A DNA stretch of 64,000 nt from Diploptera punctata (Eukaryota > Arthropoda > Insecta > Blattodea > Blaberidae). The translations under genes and the position numbers were made by a program. Location: NCBI GenBank assembly GCA_030220185.1, contig JASPKZ010001601.1, forward strand, positions 310,001 to 374,000. Reading direction: 5' to 3'. Below the pieces are notes generated by a model. It saw only the letters and a program-made list of their open reading frames with translations, was not told the DNA's origin and did no database searches. The number at the start of each line of letters is the position of its first letter. Position 1 is the stretch's first letter. Below are positions 32,265-43,031 of this stretch, one piece after another.

Positions 32265-32516
32265 TAAAAACATTAATTTAATTATTAAATTATCTTACTT
32301 TTATAGCCCTCAGTATCATCAAGTTAACTAACTAAGTGGCACTAAGTTTCAACTAGCCGCACTCTGTAAAAGTATAATGAATTAAATAAAGAAACTACCC
32401 TAGATAATAAATAGGGACAAGAGCAGACCTGGAGATATGGGCATTAAGCCCGAGGAAACCCAGGGGGATGGTGGTGGGGCTCTTAAATAAAAAAAATATA
32501 TATATGGCACCATCGA
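32265..32516. other. spacer before the satellite
   Basis: Unclassified, except that 32505-32519 (GGCACCATCGAACCC) equals the 3' end motif of LINE-A in inverse orientation, directly at the array border. Confidence 0.45.
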
Positions 32517-35500
32517 ACCCATTTATAAGAAAGGATATAAAACTGATTGCAACAACTACAGGGGCATCTCATTACTTTCAACTTCGTACAAAATTCAAAC
32601 AAATATATTACTAAGCAGACTTACTCTGTACACAGACAGCAGAAATGCTAGTCGCAGAGCCAAGTGCATTAGAGGTTTAAATGGAGATAGAAAAATTGAA
32701 GATGTATAAAGCATCAGGTTCAGATGATAACCCAGCAGAACTGATAAAATCAGGGGGATAAAAATTTATGTACAAGATACGCTGGTTGCTTAGTATGATT
32801 TGGGAAAAAGAAGCTCTTCCAGATGAATGGAAAGAATCAATTATCGTACCAATTTATAAGAAAGGAGATAAAACTGACTGCAACAACTACAGGGCATCTC
32901 ATTACTTTCAACTTCGTACAAAATTCTAACAAATATATTACTAAGCAGACTTACTCTGTACACAGACAGCAGAAATGCTAGTCGCAGAGCCAAGTGCATT
33001 AGAGGTTTAAATGGAGATAGAAAAATTGAAGATGTATAAAGCATCAGGTTCAGATGATAACCCAGCAGAACTGATAAAATCAGGGGGATAAAAATTTATG
33101 TACAAGATACGCTGGTTGCTTATGATTTGGGAAAAAGAAGCTCTTCCAGATGAATGGAAAGAATCAATTATCGTACCAATTTATAAGAAAGGAGATAAAA
33201 CTGAATAAAACTGCTGCAACAACTACAGGGCATCTCATTACTTTCAACTTCGTACAAAATTCTAACAAATATATTACTAAGCAGACTTACTCTGTACACA
33301 GACAGCAGAAATGCTAGTCGCAGAGCCAAGTGCATTAGAGGTTTAAATGGAGATAGAAAAATTGAAGATGTATAAAGCATCAGGTTCAGATGATAACCCA
33401 GCAGAACTGATAAAATCAGGGGGATAAAAAATTTATGTACAAGATACGCTGGTTGCTTAGTATGATTTGGGAAAAAGAAGCTCTTCCAGATGAATGGAAA
33501 GAATCAATTATCGTACCAATTTATAAGAAAGGAGATAAAACTGACTGCAACAACTACAGGGCATCTCATTACTTTCAACTTCGTACAAAATTCTAACAAA
33601 TATTTACTAAGCAGACTTACTCTGTACACAGACAGCAGAAATGCTAGTCGCAGAGCCAAGTGCATTAGAGGTTAAATGGAGATAGAAAAATTGAAGATGT
33701 ATAAAGCATCAGGTTCAGATGATAACCCAGCAGAACTGATAAAATCAGGGGGATAAAAATTTATGTACAAGATACGCTGGTTGCTTAGTATGATTTGGGA
33801 AAAAGAAGCTCTTCCAGATGAATGGAAAGAATCAATTATCGTACCAATTTATAAGAAAGGAGATAAAACTGACTGCAACAACTACAGGGCATCTCATTAC
33901 TTTCAACTTCGTACAAAATTCTAACAAATATATTACTAAGCAGACTTACTCTGTACACAGACAGCAGAAATGCTAGTCGCAGAGCCAAGTGCATTAGAGG
34001 TTTAAATGGAGATAGAAAAATTGAAGATGTATAAAGCATCAGGTTCAGATGATAACCCAGCAGAACTGATAAAATCAGGGGGATAAAAATTTATGTACAA
34101 GATACGCTGGTTGCTTAGTATGATTTGGGAAAAAGAAGCTCTTCCAGATGAATGGAAAGAATCAATTATCGTACAATTTATAAGAAAGGAGATAAAACTG
34201 ACTGCAACAACTACAGGGCATCTCATTACTTTCAACTTCGTACAAAATTCTAACAAATATATTACTAAGCAGACTTACTCTGTACACAGACAGCAGAAAT
34301 GCTAGTCGCAGAGCCAGTGCATTAGAGGTTTAAATGGAGATAGAAAAATTGAAGATGTATAAAGCATCAGGTTCAGATGATAACCCAGCAGAACTGATAA
34401 AATCAGGGGGATAAAAATTTATGTACAAGATACGCTGGTTGCTTAGTATGATTTGGGAAAAGAAGCTCTTCCAGATGAATGGAAAGAATCAATTATCGTA
34501 CCAATTTATAAGAAAGGAGATAAAACTGACTGCAACAACTACAGGGCATCTCATTACTTTCAACTTCGTACAAAATTCTAACAAATATATTACTAAGCAG
34601 ACTTACTCTGTACACAGACAGCAGAAATGCTAGTCGCAGAGCCAAGTGCATTAGAGGTTTAAATGGAGATAGAAAAATTGAAGATGTATAAAGCATCAGG
34701 TTCAGATGATAACCCAGCAGAACTGATAAAATCAGGGGGATAAAAATTTATGTACAAGATACGCTGGTTGCTTAGTATGATTTGGGAAAAAGAAGCTCTT
34801 CCAGATGAATGGAAAGAATCAATTATCGTACCAATTTATAAGAAAGGAGATAAAACTGACTGCAACAACTACAGGGCATCTCATTACTTTCAACTTCGTA
34901 CAAAATTCTAACAAATATATTACTAAGCAGACTTACTCTGTACACAGACAGCAGAAATGCTAGTCGCAGAGCCAAGTGCATTAGAGGTTTAAATGGAGAT
35001 AGAAAAATTGAAGATGTATAAAGCATCAGGTTCAGATGATAACCCAGCAGAACTGATAAAATCAGGGGGATAAAAATTTATGTACAAGATACGCTGGTTG
35101 CTTAGTATGATTTGGGAAAAAGAAGCTCTTCCAGATGAATGGAAAGAATCAATTATCGTACCAATTTATAAGAAAGGAGATAAAACTGACTGCAACAACT
35201 ACAGGGCATCTCATTACTTTCAACTTCGTACAAAATTCTAACAAATATATTACTAAGCAGACTTACTCTGTACACAGACAGCAGAAATGCTAGTCGCAGA
35301 GCCAAGTGCATTAGAGGTTTAAATGGAGATAGAAAAATTGAAGATGTATAAAGCATCAGGTTCAGATGATAACCCAGCAGAACTGATAAAATCAGGGGGA
35401 TAAAAATTTATGTACAAGATACGCTGGTTGCTTAGTATGATTTGGGAAAAAGAAGCTCTTCCAGATGAATGGAAAGAATCAATTATCGTACCAATTTATA

Positions 35501-36900
35501 AGAAAGGAGATAAAACTGACTGCAACAACTACAGGGCTCTCATTACTTTCAACTTCGTACAAAATTCTAACAAATATATTACTAAGCAGACTTACTCTGT
35601 ACACAGACAGCAGAAATGCTAGTCGCAGAGCCAAGTGCATTAGAGGTTTAAATGGAGATAGAAAAATTGAAGATGTATAAAGCATCAGGTTCAGATGATA
35701 ACCCAGCAGAACTGATAAAATCAGGGGGATAAAAATTATGTACAAGATACGCTGGTTGCTTAGTATGATTTGGGAAAAAGAAGCTCTTCCAGATGAATGG
35801 AAAGAATCAATTATCGTACCAATTTATAAGAAAGGAGATAAAACTGACTGCAACAACTACAGGGCATCTCATTACTTTCAACTTCGTACAAAATTCTAAC
35901 AAATATATTACTAAGCAGACTTACTCTGTACACAGACAGCAGAAATGCTAGTCGCAGAGCCAAGTGCATTAGAGGTTTAAATGGAGATAGAAAATTGAAG
36001 ATGTATAAAGCATCAGGTTCAGATGATAACCCAGCAGAACTGATAAAATCAGGGGGATAAAAATTTATGTACAAGATACGCTGGTTGCTTAGTATGATTT
36101 GGGAAAAAGAAGCTCTTCCAGATGAATGGAAAGAATCAATTATCGTACCAATTTATAAGAAGGAGATAAAACTGACTGCAACAACTACAGGGCATCTCAT
36201 TACTTTCAACTTCGTACAAAATTCTAACAATATATTACTAAGCAGACTTACTCTGTACACAGACAGCAGAAATGCTAGTCGCAGAGCCAAGTGCATTAGA
36301 GGTTTAAATGGAGATAGAAAAATTGAAGATGTATAAAGCATCAGGTTCAGATGATAACCCAGCAGAACTGATAAAATCAGGGGGATAAAAATTTATGTAC
36401 AAGATACGCTGGTTGCTTAGTATGATTGGGAAAAAGAAGCTCTTCCAGATGAATGGAAAGAATCAATTATCGTACCAATTTATAAGAAAGGAGATAAAAC
36501 TGACTGCAACAACTACAGGGCATCTCATTACTTCAACTTCGTACAAAATTCTAACAAATATATTTACTAAGCAGACTTACTCTGTACACAGACAGCAAAA
36601 TGCTAGTCGCAGAGCCAAGTGCATTAGAGGTTTAAATGGAGATAGAAAAATTGAAGATGTATAAAGCATCAGGTTCAGATGATAACCCAGCAGAACTGAT
36701 AAAATCAGGGGGATAAAAATTTATGTACAAGATACGCTGGTTGCTTAGTATGATTTGGGAAAAAGAAGCTCTTCCAGATGAATGGAAAGAATCAATTATC
36801 GTACCAATTTATAAGAAAGGAGATAAAACTGACTGCAACAACTATAGGGGCATCTCATTACTTTCAACTTCGTACAAAATTCTAACAAATATATTAGTCA
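32517..36900 (+). repeat. tandem satellite, ~329-bp unit, derived from LINE-A coding sequence
   Basis: TACAAGATAC recurs at 32771, 33101, 33438, 33766, 34096, 34424, 34753, 35083, 35413, 35741, 36070, 36398 and 36726. That is thirteen anchors spaced 328-337 bases, plus a partial unit on the left. Each unit is the LINE-A segment from QTAEMLVAEPSALEVE through KASGSD-NPAELIKSGG, LLSMIWEKEALPDEWKESII and YKKGDKTDCNNY to the SLLSTSYKILTN region. The next unit is joined at TTACTC/TGTACACAGACAGCAG. Compared with the 44.3-44.7 kb copy, all units share a stop (GGGATAA for GGGAGAA) and one lost G in CAGGGCATCTC, so they were amplified from an already dead copy. Units are nearly identical and differ mostly by single-base gaps. 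Confidence 0.97.
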
Positions 36901-37135
36901 GCAGACTTACTCCCTATATTGATGACATTCTAGGAGATCATCCATGTGCATTTAGAAGAAACAGGTCAGATTTTTTAGTATAAGACAGATTTTAGAAAAG
37001 AAATGGGAATATAATGGTACTGTACATCAACTATATGTAGACTTCAAAAAAGCATATGATTCAATTAAGACGGAGAAGTTATATAGTATCCTGCTGGAGT
37101 TCGGAATTCCTAAAAAGTTAGTTAGACTTATAGGA
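36726..37135 (+). pseudogene. LINE-A RT palm segment continuing out of the satellite
   Basis: The last array unit keeps reading past the junction: NNYRGISLLSTSYKILTNIL, VSRLTPYIDDILGDHPCAFR and, after a frameshift, LYVDFKKAYDSIKTEKLYSI (catalytic FxKAYD motif) to FGIPKKLVRLIGI. It therefore represents the parental LINE-A copy from which the array grew. It ends at 37135 before the YADD block. Confidence 0.9.
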
Positions 37136-37735
37136 ATCATATTTCTAGGCTACAAAACTAGCTGGGATAGTTGAAAAATGCACTAACAATAAAGCCCATC
37201 ACGAAACAATTAGAATTATTTTGCAAAAACACAATAAATTGCTGGAAAAACAGCCCGTAACAAACCACGCGTTAATAAGATCAACAGGAAGAACATTTTC
37301 GCCTTGTCTAAGGTTATAATTAAAAGAATTTCGACTTCTGGAAAAATGTTAATATTTAGAGATGAAAGCAAATATGTTTTGATCAAATGTATAAAGAATA
37401 AATGGTACATAATTTAGAAATAAAACCTGCGCATTTGAAACTCACTTTAAGCTGATTGGATGTGTATTAGCTAACGCACTTACCAATCTTCCTTTTAGTT
37501 AATAAAACAGTAGATCATAAGATTTACTTTAGGATTCGCAAAAACAATTACAAAGGCGGTGCTAGAAAAACGGACATTCTGCACATTTTCCAATAGCATA
37601 AGAGAAAGACAGATGTCTCCTCGAAGCGATGAACTACCCACATATCACTGGTTGACATACATAGGGAAATGGGAGGTACTGAATTGGTATGATTGAGAAA
37701 ATTCCCATGCCCTGAGCTGGACTAACTGGGATCAA
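37136..37735. other. unclassified spacer
   Basis: Nothing recognised. Confidence 0.35.
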
Positions 37736-37739
37736 TCAT

Positions 37740-38010
37740 CATCATCCGGTATCATGGCAGCTGCCGCCGTCTACCGGAAACCAAACGCCATTCCTCTCTG
37801 TCCATCCATTGATCTTCCGCCAATCCTCTAATAATCATAGCTGCTTGTACCCCATTCTATCCAAGTTTTCTTTGGTCTTCCTCTCTTCCTCCTTTCCATT
37901 GGGATCCATTCCATAATAATTTTAAGACAATATTTGCTCTGGCATTCTTTTGACATGGCCATACCACTGTAATCTTTTCTTTTCTATAATGTCTATGATG
38001 TCCCGTGTGG
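37740..38010 (-). pseudogene. LINE-E 3' coding end
   Basis: The minus strand reads, across frames, HVKRMPEQ, RKRRKTKENLDRMGYKQL-like text, LLEDWRKINGWTERNGVWFP and VDGGSCHDTG. It is the same tail family as 42455-42890, with two frameshifts. Confidence 0.7.
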
Positions 38011-38285
38011 AGTTGCCAGTCTACCAAGTGGCGGATAGGGGAAAGCTCACCAGATATGGCGGGTACTGGGGAAATAAAATACCCAGGGCGGACCAAAACT
38101 AGCGGTGCTGCCTTGCAGTAAGATACTGGACTATCAAAGGCTAGAGGAAGAAAACCTTGAACAAAAATTACCCGTCCCCCAGGCTGGGGGTTGATGCATC
38201 GGGCCAGCTCCTCGTTCATCATAAAAAGAAAAAATGCTAAAAACCAAACATCATGCCTCGGAGTCAATCATAATAAGGTAAAGAT
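38011..38285 (-). repeat. probable LINE 5' untranslated or early region fused to LINE-E tail
   Basis: On the minus strand: GATGAACGAGGAGCTGGCCC, CAGCCTGGGGGACGGGTAAT, TTTTGGTCCGCCCTGGGTAT and TTTCCCCTATCCGCCACTTG. It directly precedes the 3' tail codons, so the centre of the element would be deleted. The assignment is inferred from position only. Confidence 0.35.
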
Positions 38286-38324
38286 GTAAAGCACACGACA
38301 CACAAGGTGAAGATGTTGGCAGTA

Positions 38325-38515
38325 CAATTGCTCCAGACTTTTGGAAATACCCCCAGATTCACCAGATTTTAATATAATCGAAAATTTGTGGCATAAACTA
38401 GAAGTATAAGAGAGGAGACAAGGCATCTTTACTATATTAGACCAAAAAACATATTGCAATAAGAACAGAAAATAATCCACAGTTATTGTGGATATTTTCT
38501 CTTGTCAGTGTATGA
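38325..38515 (+). pseudogene. Tc1-like transposase C-terminal fragment
   Basis: In one plus frame it reads PDSPDFNIIENLWHKLEV, matching the SPDLNPIENLW block around the catalytic Glu of Tc1-family DDE transposases. Stops follow immediately. Downstream TTTTCTCTTGTCAGTGTATG may be the inverted-repeat end. The N-terminal two thirds are absent. Confidence 0.6.
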
Positions 38516-38529
38516 ATTCTATTTTGGCC

Positions 38530-39205
38530 TCACAATAATTTTGTACTAGAGCATGCCATCAAATCTTTAGAGAATGAAGAAGGCGTACAACTCAATGGTA
38601 TTAATAAACTGTTAGTTTATGCTGATGTACTATTGGCCGATAGCGAGGAGATACTAAAGGACAACACGCACACACTATTGAGTAACACTAAGAAATTAGG
38701 ACTGGAAGTAAATATCAATAAAACTAAATATATGGTCACACGTAGAAATACATTATATAATGGAAATAGACAGCTAATGACAAATGAGGGAAATTTTGAG
38801 GAAGTGGCTGAATTCAAATACCTAGGAACAATAATCACAAATAGGAATGAGATGCACAAAGATATTAAACAAAGGCCCAATTCTGGAAATGCGTACTATT
38901 ATGCATTACAGAGACTCTTGTTGTCCAGATATAATGAGAACAGTTAAGTCTCGTAGACTGCGATGGGCAGGACACGTGGCACGAATGGGGAAGGAAAGAC
39001 ATGCATAGAAGTTTCTTGTAGGAAAACCAGAGGGAAACCGCCCAGATGGTAGACCAAGAATGAGGTGGAAGAATAACATTAAATATGATTTGAGGGAAGT
39101 AGATTATACAGATGATGACTGGAAAACACTGGCTCAGGATATGGATATATGGAGAGCTTATGTTCACGCGGCCATGAACCTATGGGTTCGATAGTGCCAG
39201 TGAGT
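38530..39205 (+). pseudogene. LINE-A, plus-strand copy with internal deletion
   Basis: FVLEHAIKSLENEEGVQLNG and LLVYAD-VLLADSEEILKDN (one Asp codon lost from YADD) lead into a 104-codon open piece (38633-38947). A deletion joins RLLLSR to the DIMRTVKSRRLRWAGHVARM region. The end is TGGGTTCGATAGTGCCAGTG. Confidence 0.9.
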
Positions 39206-39239
39206 TAGTTTTAATAATATACATATACATATTAAAATA

Positions 39240-39430
39240 GAAGAAAACAAACATTTTCTTCGAGTGATGGTCTACCTCTGTGATTAACACACGTGGACAT
39301 GAGGCCAGCAGCCGGTTGGTAGGCCAAGGGCCTTCTAGGCCTGTCGAGCTTTGACTTTGACTCAGCGCAAGTCAGTAACTCTGCACCAAGGTTTGATGCC
39401 TTAAGCCGCTCGGCTATGGCGCCAGACAAA
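39240..39430 (-). repeat. SINE5, tRNA-derived
   Basis: The minus-strand head reads GCGCCATAGCCGAGCGGCTT (A-box), then CTTGGTGCAGAGTTACTGAC. The body has CGACAGGCCTAGAAGGCCCT and ACCAACCGGCTGCTGGCCTC. That body segment is what is repeated in the minisatellite at 50.1 kb. Confidence 0.75.
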
Positions 39431-39431
39431 T

Positions 39432-40045
39432 CCTTATTCTTCTTCGTCACGGTTTAGGCTTATTTACTAGCCTGTTCCGGCTCCAAATTCCTGCTCTTTC
39501 CATCATTTCTTTGGTGTTCCCAAACTTCTTCTTCCTCGCGGTGAATAGCTGTATGTACGCTGCTTTTGATATTCTATTCTCAGTCATCCTTGCCAAGTGT
39601 TCTTTCCAGTTTGTTCTGTATTTCACTATTGTTGTGTTTAATTCCTCTACTTTTAGTTGTCTTATTTCTGTGTTGTGTTTTTGTCTGTTCTTTGATATCC
39701 CGCTATTGGTCTGAGGAATCTCATTTCAGCAGCTTGTATTCTGGCAGATTGTTGTGTTGTCACAGTCCATGTTTCGGATCCATAAGTAATAATAGGCACT
39801 GCCATTGTCTTGTATAATTTCATTATAGAGTCTTTCCTGGCTTTATTGTTGAAAGTTCTTTTTAGTGTTCCTGTTATATAATTAAACTTATTTAGTTTGT
39901 TATTTATATCTATTTCCGCTGTGTATGATATTTCGCAACCTGGGAAGTTATATCTAACCACTTGTTCTATTGGTTTATTTTCTAATATTATCTTTGTCCG
40001 AACTGGATGAGCGCCCTTAAAGGCCATTGTTTTTTATTTTTCTGA
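39432..40045 (-). pseudogene. LINE-C, 5'-truncated copy
   Basis: The open piece 40027-39662 reads MAFKGAHPVRTKIILENKPI, YNFPGCEISYTAEIDINNKL, RKDSIMKLYKTMAVPIITYG and ARIQAAEMRFLRPIAGYQRT. The tail continues to SLGTPKKWWKEQEF-like text and a GAAGAAGAAT tract at 39432. It gives the uninterrupted sequence against which the LTR insertion at 24.2 kb can be judged. Confidence 0.88.
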
Positions 40046-40144
40046 TGATATTTCCCTGTTCTATATTTTGATATGTAATTTAGTTTATATAGCATTCTTT
40101 GTAGTTCGTCCGCTGTACAAAATCCATCGATCCATAGTACCACT

Positions 40145-40415
40145 ATTGTTTTACACAATCATAGCATTTTCATGCTATGCTTTGCAGCTTTACTAGGGAA
40201 TTAAAGGTGCTTTCCACGCCATGAAGGATAATGATGATGGCCGGATGATTTTCGGAGACCGTTGGGCCCTAAGCTTCCTGACATTTATCTTACAGGTGTG
40301 GAAAAACCCTGAAAAAACCTCACCCAGGAGCCTGTCCCGACCGGGAGTCGAACCCGGGCCCGCTGCCTGACAAGGCAGCATGCTACCTAGAGATCACAGC
40401 GGTGGATCCAGACAA
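40145..40415 (-). repeat. SINE3 copy
   Basis: The inverse SINE3 reads from AGCATTTTCATGCTATGCTT to the head, with GAGTCGAACCCGGGCCCGCT (B-box inverted) and ATCACAGCGGTGGAT. The extreme tail is lacking. Confidence 0.88.
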
Positions 40416-40834
40416 AATGCCTATTAATATATAATACGTCAGTAATAAGTGATTCTGGAAATATACAATATCTACCATAGATAATATATTTAACAATAAG
40501 TAAGAATTGATCATCACGTGGGTTTCGTGGTGGAAGAAACAGATCATGACAGATTTTTCTCGTGGTTTCTCCCGTTTTCCCCGCCACAATTTCATTCCAC
40601 CATTTCTCCACACTCATCCACTTCATCCATTTCGTTCATCTGTTCCTGTGATGGTGCGTCAGGCTGGCAGCCTTGTAGTTCACAGACCTCTATATATAGG
40701 GGTTCATCTCATCTCATCCCTCGACCCGGCCCTGAGTTGGACACGAGTTGAGCATATATATAAGACTTTATTGTATATACAAATAAAAATTAAATTCTGC
40801 ACTTTGAGGAAATAATTGTATTAAGAGTACGTAC
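40416..40834. other. intron sequence next to the NOS1AP exon
   Basis: Nothing recognised besides the splice donor (GTACGT on the minus strand) at its right end. Confidence 0.4.
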
Positions 40835-40906
40835 CCTAATTCTCCGCATAGCTGCAACAATCTCCACACGACTCGTAGGTCGGGGCACATCTAAGGTCCC
40901 AATGTA
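40835..40906 (-). CDS. NOS1AP: NOS1AP (CAPON) PTB-domain exon, 24 codons, intact
   Basis: On the minus strand TTTGTTTATTTTCAG precedes the exon and GTACGTAC follows. It reads [14 protein letters not shown] then [10 protein letters not shown] without a stop, phase 0 at both ends. This is the early part of the PTB domain of NOS1AP, just ahead of the YEFK block at 13.5 kb; in vertebrate NOS1AP the corresponding residues differ at only a few places. NOS1AP is an intracellular adaptor: the PTB domain binds partner proteins, and a C-terminal motif (not in this window) binds the PDZ domain of neuronal NO synthase. The preceding exon (with the FEAK residues) and the following one after 13.5 kb were searched for by eye and not found. 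They should lie outside the window. Confidence 0.93.
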
Positions 40907-41005
40907 CTGAAAATAAACAAATAAACTGTAAGTTAAATAGAACGTACACCTAACAATAAACTTATTTCCACAGTTAACCCAACTATATATATATATATGA
41001 GAAGA

Positions 41006-41080
41006 AAAATGAATGCTTGGGTCGGGATTTGAACCCGAGTCTGTAAACTCTGTACGTTTAGCGCTCTAACGACCTGATGT
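41006..41080 (-). repeat. SINE4 head, inverted
   Basis: Inverse of the SINE4 head: GCTTGGGTCGGGATTTGAAC (B-box) and TCTGTACGTTTAGCGCTCTA. It faces away from the second copy 20 bases further on. Confidence 0.8.
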
Positions 41081-41095
41081 ATGTTTGTGTTGGAA

Positions 41096-41232
41096 TACTT
41101 GAGTAGCTCAGTTGGTTAGAGCGCTAAACGTACAGAGTTTAGAGACTAGGGTTCAAATCCCGGCTCAAGCATTAATTTTTCTTTTCATATCATATTTGCC
41201 TTCATTGCCAAATGCCAAAAATATATTTGTAA
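41096..41232 (+). repeat. SINE4, tRNA-like head plus body
   Basis: ACTTGAGTAGCTCAGTTGGT, GCGCTAAACGTACAGAGTTT and GGGTTCAAATCCCGGCTCAA fold largely like a tRNA: acceptor, D and T arms are all possible. The anticodon stem needs a sixth pair to present a 7-base loop. The body TTTTCATATCATATTTGCCT also follows the head at 17.6 kb. I therefore call a tRNA-derived SINE rather than a tRNA gene. Confidence 0.75.
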
Positions 41233-41233
41233 C

Positions 41234-41243
41234 ATATACGGTG

Positions 41244-41293
<50 letters not shown>
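41234..41293. repeat. (TA)n microsatellite
   Basis: A long TA run broken once by AA near its start. Confidence 0.95.
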
Positions 41294-41294
<1 letters not shown>

Positions 41295-41942
41295 CTTATA
41301 TATGGCCTGTGTTTAGTTATTTATTTATGTCACTTCTTGGAAAAATAAATAATGTACATATTTGCAATTTAATTATGGAGATATTGATGAATTTAAATAT
41401 ACTGTATGGTCCCTAGGTTGCATTATAAAAATATACACAATATTCTGATATCTGAACCTTCCGAAGGAACTAGAGTCTGCAACTTTACAATTTTCCTCAA
41501 ATCTTAGCCACGAAGGAATAAATTTACCCAGCTCACGGAAAACATGAAGATGTCGCTAGAATCGCGTCACATTTCGCTTCTGATTTATGAAGTTTATTTA
41601 CGCTTTTGCTCTCGACTGACGCTCTGACAAGCTTTCGGCTGTCGCCTCGATTCAGGGAAATCGCATTTCAAATCTTCCGTCAACCCTTCCACATTCCACT
41701 GTTTGTGAAAAATGATGTTAAATTGTACACAATTAGATCTTGTATTTTCAGTCTCATATGTTGTTCTGTGCAGCCCGGTAAGGCGAGACGGCCGGGCGTT
41801 AAGAAATACATAACAGTTAATGCTAGTCTAAGTACCGTTTTGTGCCAAATTTTACTGAAAACAAAATTCAGAATGTCATGTAATTTCTTGGCTGAATGCA
41901 AGAGAAGACTCCAAAACTTACTTGTGCAAAGTAAAATGTATA
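41294..41942. other. unclassified spacer
   Basis: An open plus frame (41606-42049) and an overlapping minus frame (41949-41680) exist. Neither has a recognisable domain, and the plus frame ends in microsatellite. Confidence 0.35.
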
Positions 41943-41945
41943 TTA

Positions 41946-42005
<60 letters not shown>

Positions 42006-42118
42006 TATTATTAATTATTTATTATTTATTATTTACTATTTATTATTAATTATTATTATTATTATCATCATTATCATCATTATTATTATCATTATTATCA
42101 TTATCATTATTTTACTTG
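41943..42118. repeat. compound (ATT)n microsatellite
   Basis: A clean (ATT)n run, then degenerate TATTTATTAATTA and (ATC/ATT) variants. Confidence 0.93.
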
Positions 42119-42119
42119 T

Positions 42120-42292
42120 ACAGAATTTTAATGTTTACACATCTTTCTGTGCCTAAAGTTTTATTTTTCTTCTCCACTCGTCTCTCTGCATCCAATCCAT
42201 GTCCTCCAGTCCTCTTGCTCTCATTCCAGTTCTTATTTCCTGCATCCACGAGTTTCGAGGTCTTCCTCTCCTCCTTCTTCCAGGTGGACAGC
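42120..42292 (-). pseudogene. LINE-E-like 3' coding end
   Basis: The minus strand reads HLEEGERKTSKLVDA-type and, in the next frame, RNKNWNESKRTGGHGLDAER. This is the frame-shifted equivalent of the GRPRNxWM-EIRTGM-GLEDMDWMDREKWR tail found at 48.3 kb. It abuts an (ATT)n run. Confidence 0.6.

Positions 42293-42362
<70 letters not shown>
42293..42362. repeat. (ATT)n microsatellite
   Basis: About 23 units. Poly-Tyr and poly-Ile frames run through it. Confidence 0.95.
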
Positions 42363-42363
<1 letters not shown>

Positions 42364-42454
42364 GCTAAATATTCCTATACTATAGATGATAATATTATGC
42401 AATTTATTAAAACTGCAGTTGGTTTCGTTATACTTGTAAAATTTTATTTTAAGG

Positions 42455-42890
42455 AATATTATTATTATTATTATTATTATTTTTATTTTTATTATTTATT
42501 AATTCAGATCATTTCAACATATGGTGCTGAAGTCTGGCAAATTCCTACCAGGGAAATGAAAATCATTTTAAGTACAGAAATGGATGTTTTAAGAAGATCA
42601 GCTGGAAAATCTAGAATGTATAGAATACGAAATAAAGAAATAAGGGAAATTATGGGTGTACAAGAGGAGCCGGACATCATAGACATTATAGAAAAGAAAA
42701 GATTACAGTGGTATAGCCATGTCAAAAGAATGCCAGAGCAAAGATTGCCTATAATTGTTACGGAATGGATCCCTATAGAAAGGAGAAAGAGAGGAAGACC
42801 GAAGAAAACTTGGATAGAAGGTGTACAAGCAGCTATGAATATCAGAGGATTGGAGGAAGATTAATGCATGGACAGAGAGGAATGGCGTCT
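42455..42890 (+). pseudogene. LINE-E 3' coding end
   Basis: After an (ATT)n stretch the frame reads IISTYGAEVWQIPTREMKII, MDVLRRSAGKSRMYRIRNKE, KKRLQWYSHVKRMPEQRLPI and RRKRGRPKKTWIEGVQAAMN. It lacks all RT motifs. At about 42890 it joins LINE-B text (SGYTRWDRKRNTDIL). Confidence 0.85.
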
Positions 42891-43031
42891 GGTTACACCA
42901 GATGGGATCGGAAAAGGAACACCGATATCTTAAAAGAATTGAAGACTACGCCAATTTTGGAATATATTAAACAGTACCAACTAAATTGGAAACACCATCT
43001 TGAAAGAACGAGTTCAAATCGGATCCCCAAA

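Larger units (their letters stand above)
13627..40834 (-). other. NOS1AP: NOS1AP intron, about 27.2 kb, filled with transposons
   Basis: This is the span between two exons that follow each other in the NOS1AP protein (...AAMRRIR then YEFK...). It opens with GTACGT at the high-coordinate end and closes with TTTCAG at the low end. No other NOS1AP coding text was seen inside. All elements listed between these positions lie in this intron and would be in its primary transcript. Confidence 0.85.

Noticed and set aside
32517..36900. CRISPR-like or protein-coding tandem array
   Set aside because: Units are contiguous, without spacers, and made of dead LINE sequence with stops; the 62-89-codon frames on both strands are by-products.
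41098..41171. tRNA gene
   Set aside because: Anticodon arm is irregular, and head plus body recur at 17.6 kb and inverted at 41.0 kb; a tRNA-derived SINE explains it better.
41606..42049. 147-codon plus frame
   Set aside because: No recognised domain, runs into microsatellite, and an equally long frame lies on the other strand.
42199..42864. 221-codon plus-strand frame with a long poly-Tyr run
   Set aside because: The first part is an (ATT)n microsatellite read in frame; only the last ~120 codons are meaningful, and they are a LINE-E tail.
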